Positions 30,848-43,124 of a DNA stretch of 64,000 nucleotides are shown in pieces. The DNA comes from Ceratothoa steindachneri. Its lineage: Eukaryota > Arthropoda > Malacostraca > Isopoda > Cymothoidae. The stretch is taken from contig OZ018330.1 of NCBI GenBank assembly GCA_963969495.1, positions 50,895,973-50,959,972 of the forward strand. The letters are read 5' to 3'. How positions within the stretch are numbered: the stretch's first letter is position 1; each line of letters opens with the position of its first letter. Under the pieces are notes generated by a model that did no database searches, was not told the DNA's origin, and worked only from the letters and a program-made list of their open reading frames with translations. The translations under genes and the position numbers were made by a program.

Positions 30848-33800
30848 TTAGTCTATATAGTGGCGAGGCCTCCTTACAACGCATCCAAAACGGGTTATGG
30901 TGCCAATTGGCTGACTCGGATTGAGGGTCAGATGGTGATTAGTAGTGCCACTCGATTGAGGCGGGAGATTGTCGCGAGCGAGGACCGGAGCGTCAGGTGA
31001 CGATTGTTCTGGACCTCCCGAAAAGGCGTCTGTCGAGAGTTGCGCGTTTGTTCCTTGGTGTTCTCCAGCTGCTGTAGAGTGGTCTTGCAACAAAAAGGGA
31101 GGCGGCAACAGTTGGGAAGAAGAATTGGAGGGTGTAGAGATGGTTGGCGGAGAGTTTACGAGTAAAGAGCAGGGAGGAAAAGTTTCAGTTTTATTTTAAA
31201 CAGCTGAAGAAGGGTTCGGAAGTGGGGTTAGTTGGTTTGGAAGTGTTGAAATAATAGTTGGGTGCAGAAGGTAGGCTGGGGTGACCACTGGAGCTATATT
31301 AGTGGAAAAGAAAGGTAGTGGCTGTTCCAGATGAACGGCCTCTATGAGAGCGAGTTTAACCGATCGAACGAAACCGTATCCTACTTGGTACCAAGAATTT
31401 CGGCTACCGGGAGATGACGAGAAAGAGTCCGTCATAGACAGGTTGCAAGGATGTGCGAGTGGAATCGCGACGGACAAACACATGAGATCAATTTGCCATC
31501 TTCTTTGGCAAGAAAGGTTTCTGATTAGCAGGCACTCTTGTGGCGGTCGGCTTTACCACAGACATCGCCCGCACTAAATTTTGTACGTATGCAGCAGGAT
31601 GTATGTCGGAAGGAAGACAGTCGGCGGAAGAAAAGAATTGACCTGAAAGACGAAGTTGCGTACCATAGACGAGTTCCGCAGCAGAGCAATTCAAATCCTC
31701 TTTCAAAGAAGCGCGAATTCCCAGGAGAATTAAGGGTAGCTTGTCCACCCAAGTGATGTTGGGGTCAGTGGAACGTAAGCGTCCCTTGAGAGTCCTGTGA
31801 AAACGTTCCACCTTAGAGTTACTCTAGGGATGGTAGCTAGTGGTGCGGAGACGAAGGGAGCCAAGCACTGACATGAGTGCATCCCATTGGTGGGATTTAA
31901 ATTGGCTACCTCGATCAGTCATGATCGTTGATGGGACACCAAAATGAGCAACTCATACTGAGACGAAGGCTTGAGTTACAGTGGAAGCTATGATGTCGGG
32001 GATGGGAACTGCCTCTGGCCAAGAGATAAAACGATCGATCATGGTGAGAAGGTAAGTGCAACCACGCGAAAAGGGCAGAGGACCAACCAGATCGATGTGA
32101 ACGGCGTCAAAACGTGCCGATGGAAGTGGAAAAGCAGCCGGAGGGGAATTTGTGTGGAGTTGAACCTTTGCACGTTGGCAAGGCATCCATGCGCGGGTCT
32201 ATTTGGCCACGTCGGCGTTCATACCTGGCCACACATAACGTTGTGTGATGAGCTTGCGAGTTGCTCGAATGCCAGGATGAGAGAGCCCGTGAGTCTAGTC
32301 AAAAATGTACAGACGGTAAGCGAGAGGAATGAGTGGACGAGGACAGTCAAGCAATGAATAGTCAACTAGGATACGCCTGGAGGGACTCTCCAGCAAGTCG
32401 ATTTCGCGAACGATAAGCTGAGAAGAGTGACGCACTGTTTGCGTGTCTGTATCTTGTTCCTGTGCAAGCGCTATAGTAGCGCGATCAATGAACGCTGTTT
32501 GGGGAGTTGCGTGCCCGAAATCGATGAAATGCGAGAGAGCCCATCTGGTACGACGTTTGAAGAACCAGGAACGTAGCGAATATCGTTTGTCATCTGCAGG
32601 GTGAAGTCAAGGTGACGAGTATTAACTGCAGAGTGCACATAGGAGGTGCTACTAGAAGCGAGCGCACTAACCAATGGCTTTTGGTCGGTAAAGACAGTGA
32701 ATTCACGCCTTTCCAAGTATTGTTGGAAGTGACGGAGGGCCTGGCATATGATTAGTAATTCGCGGGAAAACGTACTGTACGTCTGTTGTGAAGGAAGAAG
32801 AACCTTAGGGAAGAAGGCGAGAGGTTGCCAAGCGTCACCAACCTTCTGCTGTAGCGTTGCACCGACATGAGTAGCGGACACGTCCGAAGCAACGTTTATG
32901 GAAGCTCCTGGACAAGGATGAGCCAGCGCGGCAGTGGAAGCCATAGCCTCTTTGGTGCGCGAGAGAACCTCGCAAGCTTTCGGGGACCCAGAAAACAGGA
33001 AGGATCTTCTTAGACTTTAAAGAAATTCGTAGAGTCGTTTTTTAATGTGGGATATGTTCGGAATGAACCTGTGGTAAATTTTTACCATCCCACAGAATCT
33101 ACGAAGTTGCTTTAGCGAAGAAGGTCGGGGAGAAGCCCGGATAACTTCAACTTTGTACTCGAGAGGACGAATTCCTTCAGGGGAAATAGGGTGTCCCCAA
33201 AAGGAGAGCTGTGTGACAACCAAGATACACGTAGAAGTTTTGACTACGATACCATACTCATCTAAACGTGCAAAAATCTGGCGAAGGTGAGAAAAATGCT
33301 CCCCTAAAGACGAAGATGCTATCAGGAGGTCCTCTATATAACAAAATACGAAGGGAAGACCTCTCAGAATCTGATCCATGAAGCACTGGAAGGTCTAACC
33401 ACTGTTACGAAGCCCGTAAGGCATTCGGTTTATGACGAAGGAACCGAATGGAGTGGTGATAGCCGTCTTAGGAAAATCATCAGGGTGAATCGGGATTTGG
33501 TTGAAAACGCGAACCAAATCGAGCCGAGAAAAAAAATGGAGCAACCGAAGAGAGCGGAGTTAAAATCCGATAAGAAAGGCAGAGCATACTTATCCGGAAC
33601 TATACAGTCATTGAGTCGCCTTTAGTCACCTACAGCTCTGAATTACCCCGAAGTAGACTTAGGTAATACATCAAACAGTGAAGTTCATGAGGGTGGTGGA
33701 TGGGGAGCGATCCCGGCCTCCATCATGTATTTAAATTCTTGATTCATTAGGGCAAGTCTATCCGGTGCCAGTAGACGGGGACGTGATAAAACTGGTCCTC

Positions 33801-34230
33801 CTTTCGTCTCTACTATGTGCACCACATTGTGCTTAATAGGTCTGTCCTTAGAAGGAGGAAGACAGAGGCTTGGTAACTGCCGCAAAAGTTGCTGGAAGCG
33901 GGGTGGCAGTTGCAGAGAGACGAACAGAGAGGAGAGAGCTGGTGCAAGGAAAGAGGAAACCAGCAACTGTTAGTATCATGGTTCTGTCGATAAGCTTGCG
34001 GCGACGAGAATGTCGTGCGCGGAAAGGAAGTCGAGACCTAAAATTGGAATGGCGACGTCGGCTATGATGAATGTCCATGGAAAAACACGACTTTACCCGA
34101 AAGAAAGCTAATTCATCGGACATATGGATAATTGGCAGCTTTAAAAACAAGATCAGAAGAAGTGCAAGCTTTCTCGACTGAAGAGGCTAGAATGACTGCA
34201 TTGAGCGCCAGTGTCTACCAGGAAGGAGTG
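30848..34230 (-). pseudogene. Gypsy-like pol: protease, RT, RNase H, integrase (decayed), copy 2
   Basis: Protease: FLVDTGAQ at 34224-34201 (active-site DTG) and a VAIPILGLDFLSAHD flap region at about 34060-33990. RT: an LSRPRLLAPDRLALMNQEF lead-in at about 33790, and the catalytic box reads CYIED (about 33340-33329), so the first Asp is Glu. RNase H (32944-32471): NVASDVSATHVGATLQQ, TFSRELL and FTDQKPL. Integrase: HGLSHPG and an MPCQRAKV zinc region, VHIDLVGPLP for the first Asp, a GSQFKSHQW region near 31900 and MERFHRTLKGRL for the third residue. The tail continues to about 30848. Stops and frameshifts break it at many points, for example near 33380, 33000, 32190 and 31815. Confidence 0.88.
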
Positions 34231-34599
34231 TAGAAGAATCGTCACTTCCCCGTTCTCTCGCAGTGGAGTCACGAGGCGATTACCGCAAAGGACATCCGGC
34301 CCCGGCACGTCGGGTCAAGCGCGTAACCACAGCGCCGCGCCACTCGTCGCTATGAAAGACTGAAATGTTGTAAAATGCAAGATCTCCCCAGGAAAATGAG
34401 ATTCAATTTCACGTCAAGTAAGAAATTGGAGGCGTGTTTCTCCCAAGTTCGAAGGCTAACGAGGAGCCGATGTAAGACTTGGTGAGAAAAACCGTTTGGC
34501 ATAAGAACCCTCCTGGGCCCGTCCTCAAGCCCCCCCCCCTCTTACCACTCTCCCAGTGGGGTGAGGAGGTATAAATAAGAAACACTGAGGAAAATCGGG

Positions 34600-34880
34600 G
34601 TAGAATACGTTAGTCTCCAGGTGACGAAGTCCTCGGATTAAGACCCCTAGCTACCTAGACTGGATTGGTAGAATACGTCAGTCTCCAGGTGACGAATTCC
34701 TTGGATTAAGGCACCGGGCTATCTAGACTGGATTGGTAGAATACGTGAGTCCCCAGGTGACGAAGTCCTCGGATTAAGATCCCGGGCTACTGAGACTGGA
34801 TTGGTAGAATACATCAGTCTCCAGGTGAGGAAGTCCCCGATTAAGATCGGGCTACCGAGACTGGACAGGTAGATTACTTG
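34600..34880. repeat. Four tandem copies of a 68-bp unit
   Basis: Units begin GTAGAATACGTCAGTCTCCA and contain AGGTGACGAAGTCC and GATTAAG, ending in ACTGGATTG; the last is a little shorter. The array lies between the gag and protease parts of the LTR element, where no repeat is expected. Confidence 0.9.
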
Positions 34881-34919
34881 GCTTGCCAGACCAAGAAATA
34901 CCCTGCAAGAGAGGCAGGG

Positions 34920-35480
34920 CTACCTACCTTAAAGGTCTAAGAAGCAGTTCGTCCTCGAGCTAGTCCCTGGTTATCAAACCGAATGTTAAGTTAACTTTAT
35001 TAAGTTCAACTTACTCTCGTTATAGAGACTCCTCATATCCTGGTGCATCTTAAACACCAGGGGTATTCTTGTCCTTGAGGAATTAAGAAAAGAAGAAGGA
35101 AAGGCTTCCCCTCGAGCCCGTTACTCGGTGACCACACCAAACTCATAATTTAACTTGGTTGAGGAACCAAGTTCAACTTATTCTCGTCAGAGAAACCGCC
35201 CTTGAGGAAGACTGGAACTAAGAAGAAGCTCATCCTCGAGCTAGTTCCTGGTTACCAAACCGACCTTTAAGTTAACTTATTCTCGCCAGAGAAACCCTCC
35301 CTCCTTGATCCTCGCCCGTGAAGAAGACCCTACCCGAGTTCAGTCCTCGCCCATGAGGAATTAAATAACGAAGGAGAAAAGCTCCCCCTCGAGCTCGTTA
35401 CTCGGTGGTCACACCGAACTCTAAGTTAACTTGGTTTAAGAACCAAGTTTGACTGACTCTCGCCAGAGAGACCACGCCTA
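34920..35480. repeat. Degenerate longer tandem repeats
   Basis: Several rounds of CCTCGAGCT(C)GTT..TGGT..CA.ACCGAA.., TTAAGTTAAC, GAACCAAGTT and ACTCTCGCCAGAGA occur at about 150-180-bp spacing. Together with the 68-bp array this makes up most of a roughly 1.6-kb stretch (34230-35840) with no gag or pol similarity, probably an insertion or an expanded spacer. Confidence 0.7.
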
Positions 35481-35841
35481 CCTTGATGCGGCACAAAGCA
35501 CCATGATTGTTCACGTCCTTCGAAGAACCCCCCCCCCTCCCTGAATACCGTATGGACCCCCATCTGCTACCCTCGCCAAACTACCTCGTGATCTTGTCCA
35601 CCCACATATGGCCGGTCGGCACGCGTCGTGGCGACAATAACATTCCTGAGGTATTTAAACTCCAGTAAGGTCCATAAGCCTAAATCTTGTATAGTTAATT
35701 TTTGTGTATTAAATTGTTAAAGTTAAAATATAAGTTTATTTTAGGAATTATTGTGCGTTTCTCTATATCCTTACGTGTTTCCAACGGCTCTCTTCTTTAA
35801 GATATCAATATTAGCACTCTTAGAACAAAAAGTGGGGCATA

Positions 35842-36303
35842 CTAAGACAAGGAGAAACCAGAGAGTGGGTCATGAATACTAAAAGGAGGATCGATCTGAT
35901 GAAGGGATGAGGTTGTATAGGGGACTGACCCACGTATCACTTGCGATTTCAGTTTAAAGTTCTCTGTGCTGAAGGTGAAACTTGGGTAAAGGAACCCATA
36001 GAGTTTTGTAAGATTGGAGTGGTGAGGTAAGGGTAGGTTGAGACTGAGTATTTTCATGGTATGAGCATGGATTCTAGCATTTTCCTCCTCTTGCACCAAG
36101 CCTGAAGGCTGACTGGTAGCAGTATGAGCAACACGTCCTTCTGGTCTTGGGCATGGTTAAAGTTGTGGGCATGAGATGATGCCCGGTAAAAACTGCAAGG
36201 CTGAACACAGCGGACAGCGTTGCTCCCTTAATTAGAATGGTGCCAGCAGCTACCCTGAGAGTTGTCATGATTAGGGAAAATTAGGCCTACGTTTGAAATG
36301 AAA
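35842..36303. other. Gag-pol spacer without recognised domain
   Basis: An 85-codon minus-strand ORF (36099-35842) follows gag but has no protease or zinc-knuckle feature. It may be decayed gag-pol junction sequence. Confidence 0.45.
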
Positions 36304-37170
36304 CTACTGTGCCTCACTTCTTGTGCTGGAGTTCTCTCGTTGGCGTTGCCTTTTTCGGGAGGAGGAACGACGTCTGACTCCTCCGAACTGTTCACGATTT
36401 TGCTCTCGGTGAAGACTCGTTCGCACCTTTAGGGCACGAATACCCATCTCAATCCTTCCCAGAACGGATAAAAGACCCGAAGCCTGAGAGGATTCATCCT
36501 GAGGAAGTCCTGGCCAGTTGTAAGGAACTTCGGCCGGTGACCTAACCTGAGAAATGGATACATGTGAGTGGTGTTTAACATTAGAGTTGTATAATGTGCT
36601 ACGCCCCCTATTTTCATCGCTAAACGACCTGGTGCCTGCATTTCTCCAGCTGACGAATGGATTATCATACAGGGCGTCAGCCACCTCTGCCATTTTCTCC
36701 ACGTTCGCTAAGGAGGACATTAGTATGAGGGGCTTAATTTGATCCGGCATCGCACGCATGAATATCTCAGTTATGAGTGGCTCGAGTTGGTCGAGCTGTG
36801 CTCCCTTGGCATGTGCCAGGGCCTTGAGACGGTCCAGAAAGTGCGTGGGGCGCCTGTCCGCAATCTCCTGTGTATTAAGAAGGATCCGCAGTTCCTCAAT
36901 TTGTGACCTTCTAAATTCCTCTATGAACGCCCTCTTGAACCTTCTCCAAGTATCAGAAATTACCCCATCAAGCAGAATACTCTTAAAAGTGGAAAAAATA
37001 CTTAGAGGTAATTTCTGGGCTACGATGATTGGTCTATGATCCTCAGGAACTGCCTGGTGTAGGAGTATGAGCTCCACCATTTCCCACCAGCCAATGGAAT
37101 TTTGTGGGTCGAATGGCGGAAGCTGAACCGAAGAGGGAGTGGGGAAGGGGCATTGTTGAGTGAGAGGCAA
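36304..37170 (-). CDS. Gypsy-like gag (capsid) protein
   Basis: 288 residues, uninterrupted. QLPPFDPQNSIGWWEMVELI near the start and KLPLSIFSTFKSILL are typical of the gag family common in arthropod Gypsy elements (DUF7041-like, inference). The centre, TWRRFKRAFIEEFRRSQIEE to IADRRPTHFLDRLKALA, MPDQIKPLI and VEKMAEVADALYD, is the conserved capsid core. The C-terminus is basic and Arg/Ser-rich (RRRSSSRKRQRQRENSS), which may replace the zinc knuckle for RNA binding. Gag would form the particle around the element RNA. The start is uncertain: another ATG at 37298 lies in a different frame and may be the old start before a frameshift. Confidence 0.85.
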   Translation of the reverse strand: MPLTQQCPFPTPSSVQLPPFDPQNSIGWWEMVELILLHQAVPEDHRPIIVAQKLPLSIFSTFKSILLDGVISDTWRRFKRAFIEEFRRSQIEELRILLNTQEIADRRPTHFLDRLKALAHAKGAQLDQLEPLITEIFMRAMPDQIKPLILMSSLANVEKMAEVADALYDNPFVSWRNAGTRSFSDENRGRSTLYNSNVKHHSHVSISQVRSPAEVPYNWPGLPQDESSQASGLLSVLGRIEMGIRALKVRTSLHREQNREQFGGVRRRSSSRKRQRQRENSSTRSEAQ

Positions 37171-37668
37171 ATGATGGAGAATGCTTGCATGGGGGCGAAG
37201 GTGGATGAATATGTCGTTGTTGATTTAGGGGAGGATGCTTGGGTCGTTGTTACTGTGCTTGAAGTTCGGGCGTAGCTTGGGGCTCCGTTATGATCCATTT
37301 AAATCAAAATATAAGTGTGTGTCTGTATGTGTGTGTGTATGTATGCACAAATTCAATTTAAAAAAAAATGAAAAAAATTGATTGAAAATTGGTCGCTCTT
37401 TGTATTTATTACTGTATATTACTCGTATAATCACTTTTACGAAATTGCTAAGGGATCACTTAAGGATGCTAAAGTCAACTAAGGATTGAAAATGAGCACG
37501 TGTCGAAAAGTCACTCGTAAAAAATGAAAGTCCATGCGAGAAAAAAAATGGAACCGAGTGAGGCGGCGGAATGCGTCGTCCGATAAATACCACACACGTG
37601 ACGGTGAAGATTGATTTAATATTACGAATCAATGGGAGATAATTAAACTATTCTGGGCACCACTTATA
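37171..37668 (-). other. Leader between 5' LTR and gag, with candidate primer-binding site
   Basis: Directly after the LTR the minus strand reads TATAAG and then TGGTGCCCAGAA (complement of 37651-37662). TGG a few bases after an LTR is the usual start of a tRNA primer-binding site. The rest holds no ORF of note apart from the alternative ATG at 37298. Confidence 0.6.
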
Positions 37669-38905
<1,237 letters not shown>

Positions 38906-39329
38906 ACACCATCAGGCTATATGCTGGTATCATCAAAGGTACGGGCACAACGCTGTACACTGTACACAGCCTTGTAGCCACCGTTATGCTTCTTCACATA
39001 CTGTGCCAAGAAGCATAACATTTCCTTTTCCTTTCATTCAACTCAGTGGTGCTGGTACCACAAGAATTATGGTGCACAAGCTCTAAAATGATTGAAAATT
39101 TGCATATATTTGAAACCAGTAACTTTTCTAACCTCAACCCTCCAGTTTTCTCACTTCACCCAACTCAACCACGTTCTTAAAATCCTCAAATTTCAATTTC
39201 CCAACCTTCAAATTCTCGCATTCCTCTCACTCCAGTCTCTCAATCACAAACTTTAAACTAGAAAGGCATGGGACAAAAGGGTCTACATCCCCTGCCTACA
39301 TCTCATTTCCTCAGGTAGGTTCTCCATTT

Positions 39330-39705
39330 GGTATTTTTCAATGTTTTATCTATAAATGGCCTTGTTTTATACATGAACATATGGTCTGGTCAAGCTTCTG
39401 TGAATTTTAGCTTCAAAGTCTCACCTAAACCTTATTGCCACTTATTTTTCAATGATTTGTCTGTAAATGGCCTTGTTTTATGGCTGATCCATATGTATGA
39501 AAGTGGATTTAATATAATGATTTGACAGGTCTGGTCAATCTTCTGTGAATTATTGCTCCAAAGTCACCTAAACTTTATTGACCCTTAATTTTACAATTCT
39601 TAGCGTGTAAATGGCCTTGATTTATGGCTGAGCCATATATATATATATATATGAAGATGGAATTAATATAATTTTTGACAGGTGTTGCCAAGCTTTTGTG
39701 ATAAC
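39330..39705 (+). repeat. Three degenerate direct repeats of about 125 bp
   Basis: Each unit has TGTAAATGGCCTTG(T/A)TTTAT, then (GGCTGA.CCATAT), GGATTTAATATAAT, TTTGACAGGTCTGGTCAA and CTTCTGTGAATT. Units start near 39338, 39448 and 39590. The third contains a short (TA)n. Confidence 0.75.
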
Positions 39706-40137
39706 CTAAAATATATTTGAAATATTTGGAAGAATAATATTTTAAATATTCCCAAGCAGAAAAGTATTGACCTAGTACGATATAACGAGTGCAAACTAAG
39801 CAACTCAACTGGACCACATTTTTTTTGTACTCTATAAAATTGATTTTGCAATTGATATTCTCCAAACATTTTTATCTAGTCTTTTTGCACCACCTATCCA
39901 AATATGATGTGCCTTTTTAGCTCGTTTTTTTCAGTTTTAAGGAAATTGTATATCAATAGTGTAAATGAACAGTTCGAAGTTTTATATTTGCAGATAAGAA
40001 AGGTATGATGATTATGAAGCAAATTTCATTCCAGCCTATTTCAAGTGACTTTTCCCGGGGAGCGCCTATGACGTCATGGAAAATGATTTTTATTAAAAAA
40101 TAAATATATTAAAAATAATTAAAATCTTAAAAAAAAA

Positions 40138-40275
40138 CATTTACATTGAATTTAAAAAGGAAAGTATGCTAATATTTATGCACAAGGTACATTACGTTAA
40201 AATGATATTAGGTAATGGTAATAGTCAAATTGATGCAATGGAATATTGATACATGTAATATTTTATAGGAATGCC
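40138..40275. repeat. Unnamed dispersed repeat R, copy 2
   Basis: Matches 26583-26700 in the same orientation, with a small insertion (GATATTAGGTAATG). No ORF. Confidence 0.7.
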
Positions 40276-40423
40276 AGAGGGCATTGCTATACCTGCATTC
40301 TCGTACGCTACACAACCCCCCTTCTAGAAGTGGAACGTATTATGAAGAAATGAAGAAAACCCGTTTGGAAATGTTATCTAAGGGCCAACCTCCCCCCCCC
40401 CTCCTCCCGTGTCTGGGCACCAT

Positions 40424-40606
40424 TGTAGATAGAGGAGAGTAGGAAAAGGGGAAAATAAAAAATAATAGCGTTGGCGAGTTGCGTACAGTTCCCGCGTCGC
40501 TGGACCACTTTTAGAAAGCGGCGAATCCACTCCGCCATCCTCAGTCTCAAAAAGGATTCATTCAAGCAAAGCTTTTAACCCGCTCGTCTTCACTTTTCAT
40601 ACGCTA
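40424..40606 (-). mobile_element. tRNA-like SINE, copy 2
   Basis: Full-length by comparison with the copy at 43294-43476. A box TGGCGGAGTGG on the minus strand (complement of 40527-40537), B-box-like TGTACGCAACTCGC (40476-40490), tail region TTATTTTTTATTTTCCCC. A predicted 63-codon minus ORF across it is not a gene. No matching target duplication was found. Confidence 0.78.
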
Positions 40607-41220
40607 CAGTGTACTAATGACCTTTTTTTCCCTGTTGGTGCGATCGGTGCCAGCTTGCAACTAAGATTAATAGGCACTCAAAACTACAAAGGCAGGTACA
40701 AGTGCCTATAGATGCTACCAAATCTTTTAAAGATAGGAAGAGCGCTCGTGCTGGGCTTTGTAATCAATGAGCTCTGAGCTAAGACAACCGTGTCCTGAAG
40801 TTTAAGATACCGTTAACATTATAATTGAGATGTTCCTTAGTGTAAAGAAATAAACAGGCTCGGTCATATTTTTCCAAGTTGATATTTTCGTAAGCAGTTC
40901 AATGTTTTGTCCCCAACTAAATTATTTTTTCTCGTTAACTCGAGGAACCTTAGTACCGCCTTTTAAAAAACAAAACAAAAGAGAGGAGTATAATATTTTA
41001 GTTTGAATAATTATAAAAATCTGCGCATACGAGTGTAGGTAATAATTATAGCGCAATAACATTTATATATTTAATTTAAAACAAATGAATAGAGAATTGA
41101 TAAATAGAACTTTCGGCCTTGAGCACTAAATGAGATGTGGCGGCATCTGACAACTATTGAAGGTAGGTTTCCCAGATGTCACCATTTAATTATTCAGATT
41201 TCAAAACTTATACCAGTAAT
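40607..41220. other. No recognisable gene
   Basis: About 40860-40965 is the reverse complement of 17249-17350. The rest is AT-rich and unassigned. Confidence 0.6.
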
Positions 41221-41552
41221 TCAAATCATATCAAAGAACAACTTATATAATAGCAAAGTAAAGCCGTATTTACATGAAAATTGGTACAAAAAAACTTGAG
41301 AATTCTTATAAAACGCCAATTTCCTGAGTCCACCGTTAGCCTCAATGACGGTTTCAATTCTGAGTTTTAAGCGTTGACATGCACGAATCAGATGATCTTT
41401 ATCAATTTTGGACATAGTCTTTGTTATATCGGACTTGGGGAATAAATGGCGTTATGTATGTTTTGATTGACCTCTCTCTCGACGACGTATCCTACGAAAT
41501 AGTGCCCTGGATTGAGGTCGGATGATCTAGGAGGCCATGTGTCCGGGAGAAC
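41221..41552 (-). pseudogene. Mariner-like transposase, C-terminal piece
   Basis: The minus strand reads VLPDTWPPRSSDLNPGHYFV, the third-catalytic-Asp region of a mariner-type transposase. After frame breaks comes the typical terminal helix DHLIRACQRLKLRIETVIEANGG. Upstream the reading stops exactly at GTTCTCCCGG, which recurs at 48378-48387, where the same gene resumes. The two pieces were therefore separated by a later insertion of about 6.8 kb. Confidence 0.85.
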
Positions 41553-42639
41553 GGATTGGGAAACTTCGCCTAAAGAACTTTAGTCTACAGGAACTTTAGG
41601 CTAAAGGAACCTTGGTCTAAAGTAGTGGTAGCAAAACTTTGATGCTAGGCGTGTCAATACTTTTATATCTTAGTCATTTTTACATCTCCGTGTGTCACTT
41701 CTAAATTTATATTGTTAAATGGTATATCACATTATGATTTTAACACACAAGTATATGAATATATATGCTTTATGGAACAATAAAGAAATAAAAATATAAA
41801 CTTACCTATTTAATTTCTCTCGTGAACCTGAATTTTTCCAGCCAATTCCTTTATGTCGGGCCGATAGTTCGTTGTTTATAAACATGCAGCACTTGCCTCA
41901 TCAGTTAAACGACTTCTTTTGTTGTTTTTAGCGTAGTTAAGAGGTGAGAACAGACTATCACACGCAGGGGCGGCTGGTTATCAGGGGCTCGTGAGCTGCA
42001 GCCCTCCCTGTCTCAGCCTTGCCAGGCAGATGATAGATAAGTGGTTAATTCATTAGATTAATTAATTTTATACAAATAAATAATATTATACTTTTATATT
42101 CCATTCAGTATTTTTTTCATTTTTTTATCATTTTTTAACACAAAATACTAGCAGATTTAATAAATTAATTCAACTTTACAGTAAAACACTTTTTCCAGGG
42201 TGGCGGCAGAGCCAACCCGTTGTGAGCTGCAACTAGTACAGCCCGATTCCCCGGGATTACAGTGTCTCCGCCCTCAGTGTTAGTGAAACAAATATATAAC
42301 ACTAGTGCATTACGTCCGTGATTCGCGAATACTAGCCAGTTTTAACACCCTCCGTGACGACCGAAGCTTAGTTTCAGTGTCCTGGTTACTTCAATACTAC
42401 ATATTCTGCTTAATAACATGATAAATGTTCCTCATAGCTTTGCAACGCATTTATTTTAAAGTATGAGGCACAAAACGTAACGTTTGTGATTAACATAAGA
42501 CTGCCTATAGTACGGTCACATTAGTACTAGGCCTACTGTAATTGGCCTACTGTCTTACAAAATAATATGATGTGAAACCCGTTTCTTGACCGGGTCACGA
42601 TAGATATTAAGTCCGAGTCCAACTCAACACTCCCCCAAG

Positions 42640-43010
42640 GAATTAAGCAATTAACTCATCTAATACAGTATTTTTCCTCTACATGATGGTATATTCCATT
42701 TCTTGTGCAAATTCTTAATTTCATTGTTATGATTTTTTCTCTGTATTAGCGTACATCAGTCCGGCCAGCCGACACTGCGTGAGCACTGAGCTGTCACTAT
42801 TTGTGACGCCAGTGCTAGGGAAAAGGGGGGGGTGCCTAACCTAATCTAACTCACCCTAACCTAACCTAACCCAACCTAACCTAACCTAACCTGATAATTA
42901 TAATACAGAAAAAAACATAACAATGAAATTAAGAATTTGCACAGGAAATGGAATATACCATCAGTAGAGAAAATACTGTATTAGGTGAGTTAATTCCCTG
43001 GATTAAGAAA
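42640..43010. repeat. About 110-bp inverted repeat around a CCTAA-rich loop
   Basis: 42640-42750 (GGAATTAAGCAATTAACTCATC.. to ..TTTTCTCTGTATTA) is mirrored at about 42898-43005. The arms share AATACAGTATTTT, TGGTATATTCCATTTC and GTGCAAATTCTTAATTTCATTGTTATG. The spacer of about 150 bp includes a G-rich run and the CCTAA units. Confidence 0.85.
42843..42890. repeat. (CCTAA)n-like run, arthropod telomere type
   Basis: About nine CCTAA/CCCAA/CCTAAC units in a row, the complement of the TTAGG telomere repeat of many arthropods. It lies internally in a transposon, so it is not a telomere. Confidence 0.7.
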
Positions 43011-43124
43011 TACTCATAAAATCAGAATAACTTAGCTTCGGTTGTGGCTTATAGGTAATCTGTTTTTTGTTTGACTTATCGGTTATTTATATTTTTTTTT
43101 ATCCATAGGTTGATCAAGAACAAT

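Larger units (their letters stand above)
38906..40423. other. Repeat-bearing stretch without a recognised gene
   Basis: Three direct repeats of about 120-140 bp lie at about 39330-39705 (separate entry) and repeat R at 40138-40275. On the minus strand at about 39040-38936 a short open stretch reads MLCFLAQYVKKHNGGYKAVY.., possibly a coding scrap of unknown origin. Nothing else is assignable. Confidence 0.5.

Noticed and set aside
34600..35480. CRISPR-like array
   Set aside because: The 68-bp units are contiguous repeats without unique spacers, in a eukaryotic retroelement.
42843..42890. Chromosome end (telomere)
   Set aside because: Too few units, interrupted, and flanked on both sides by transposon sequence.
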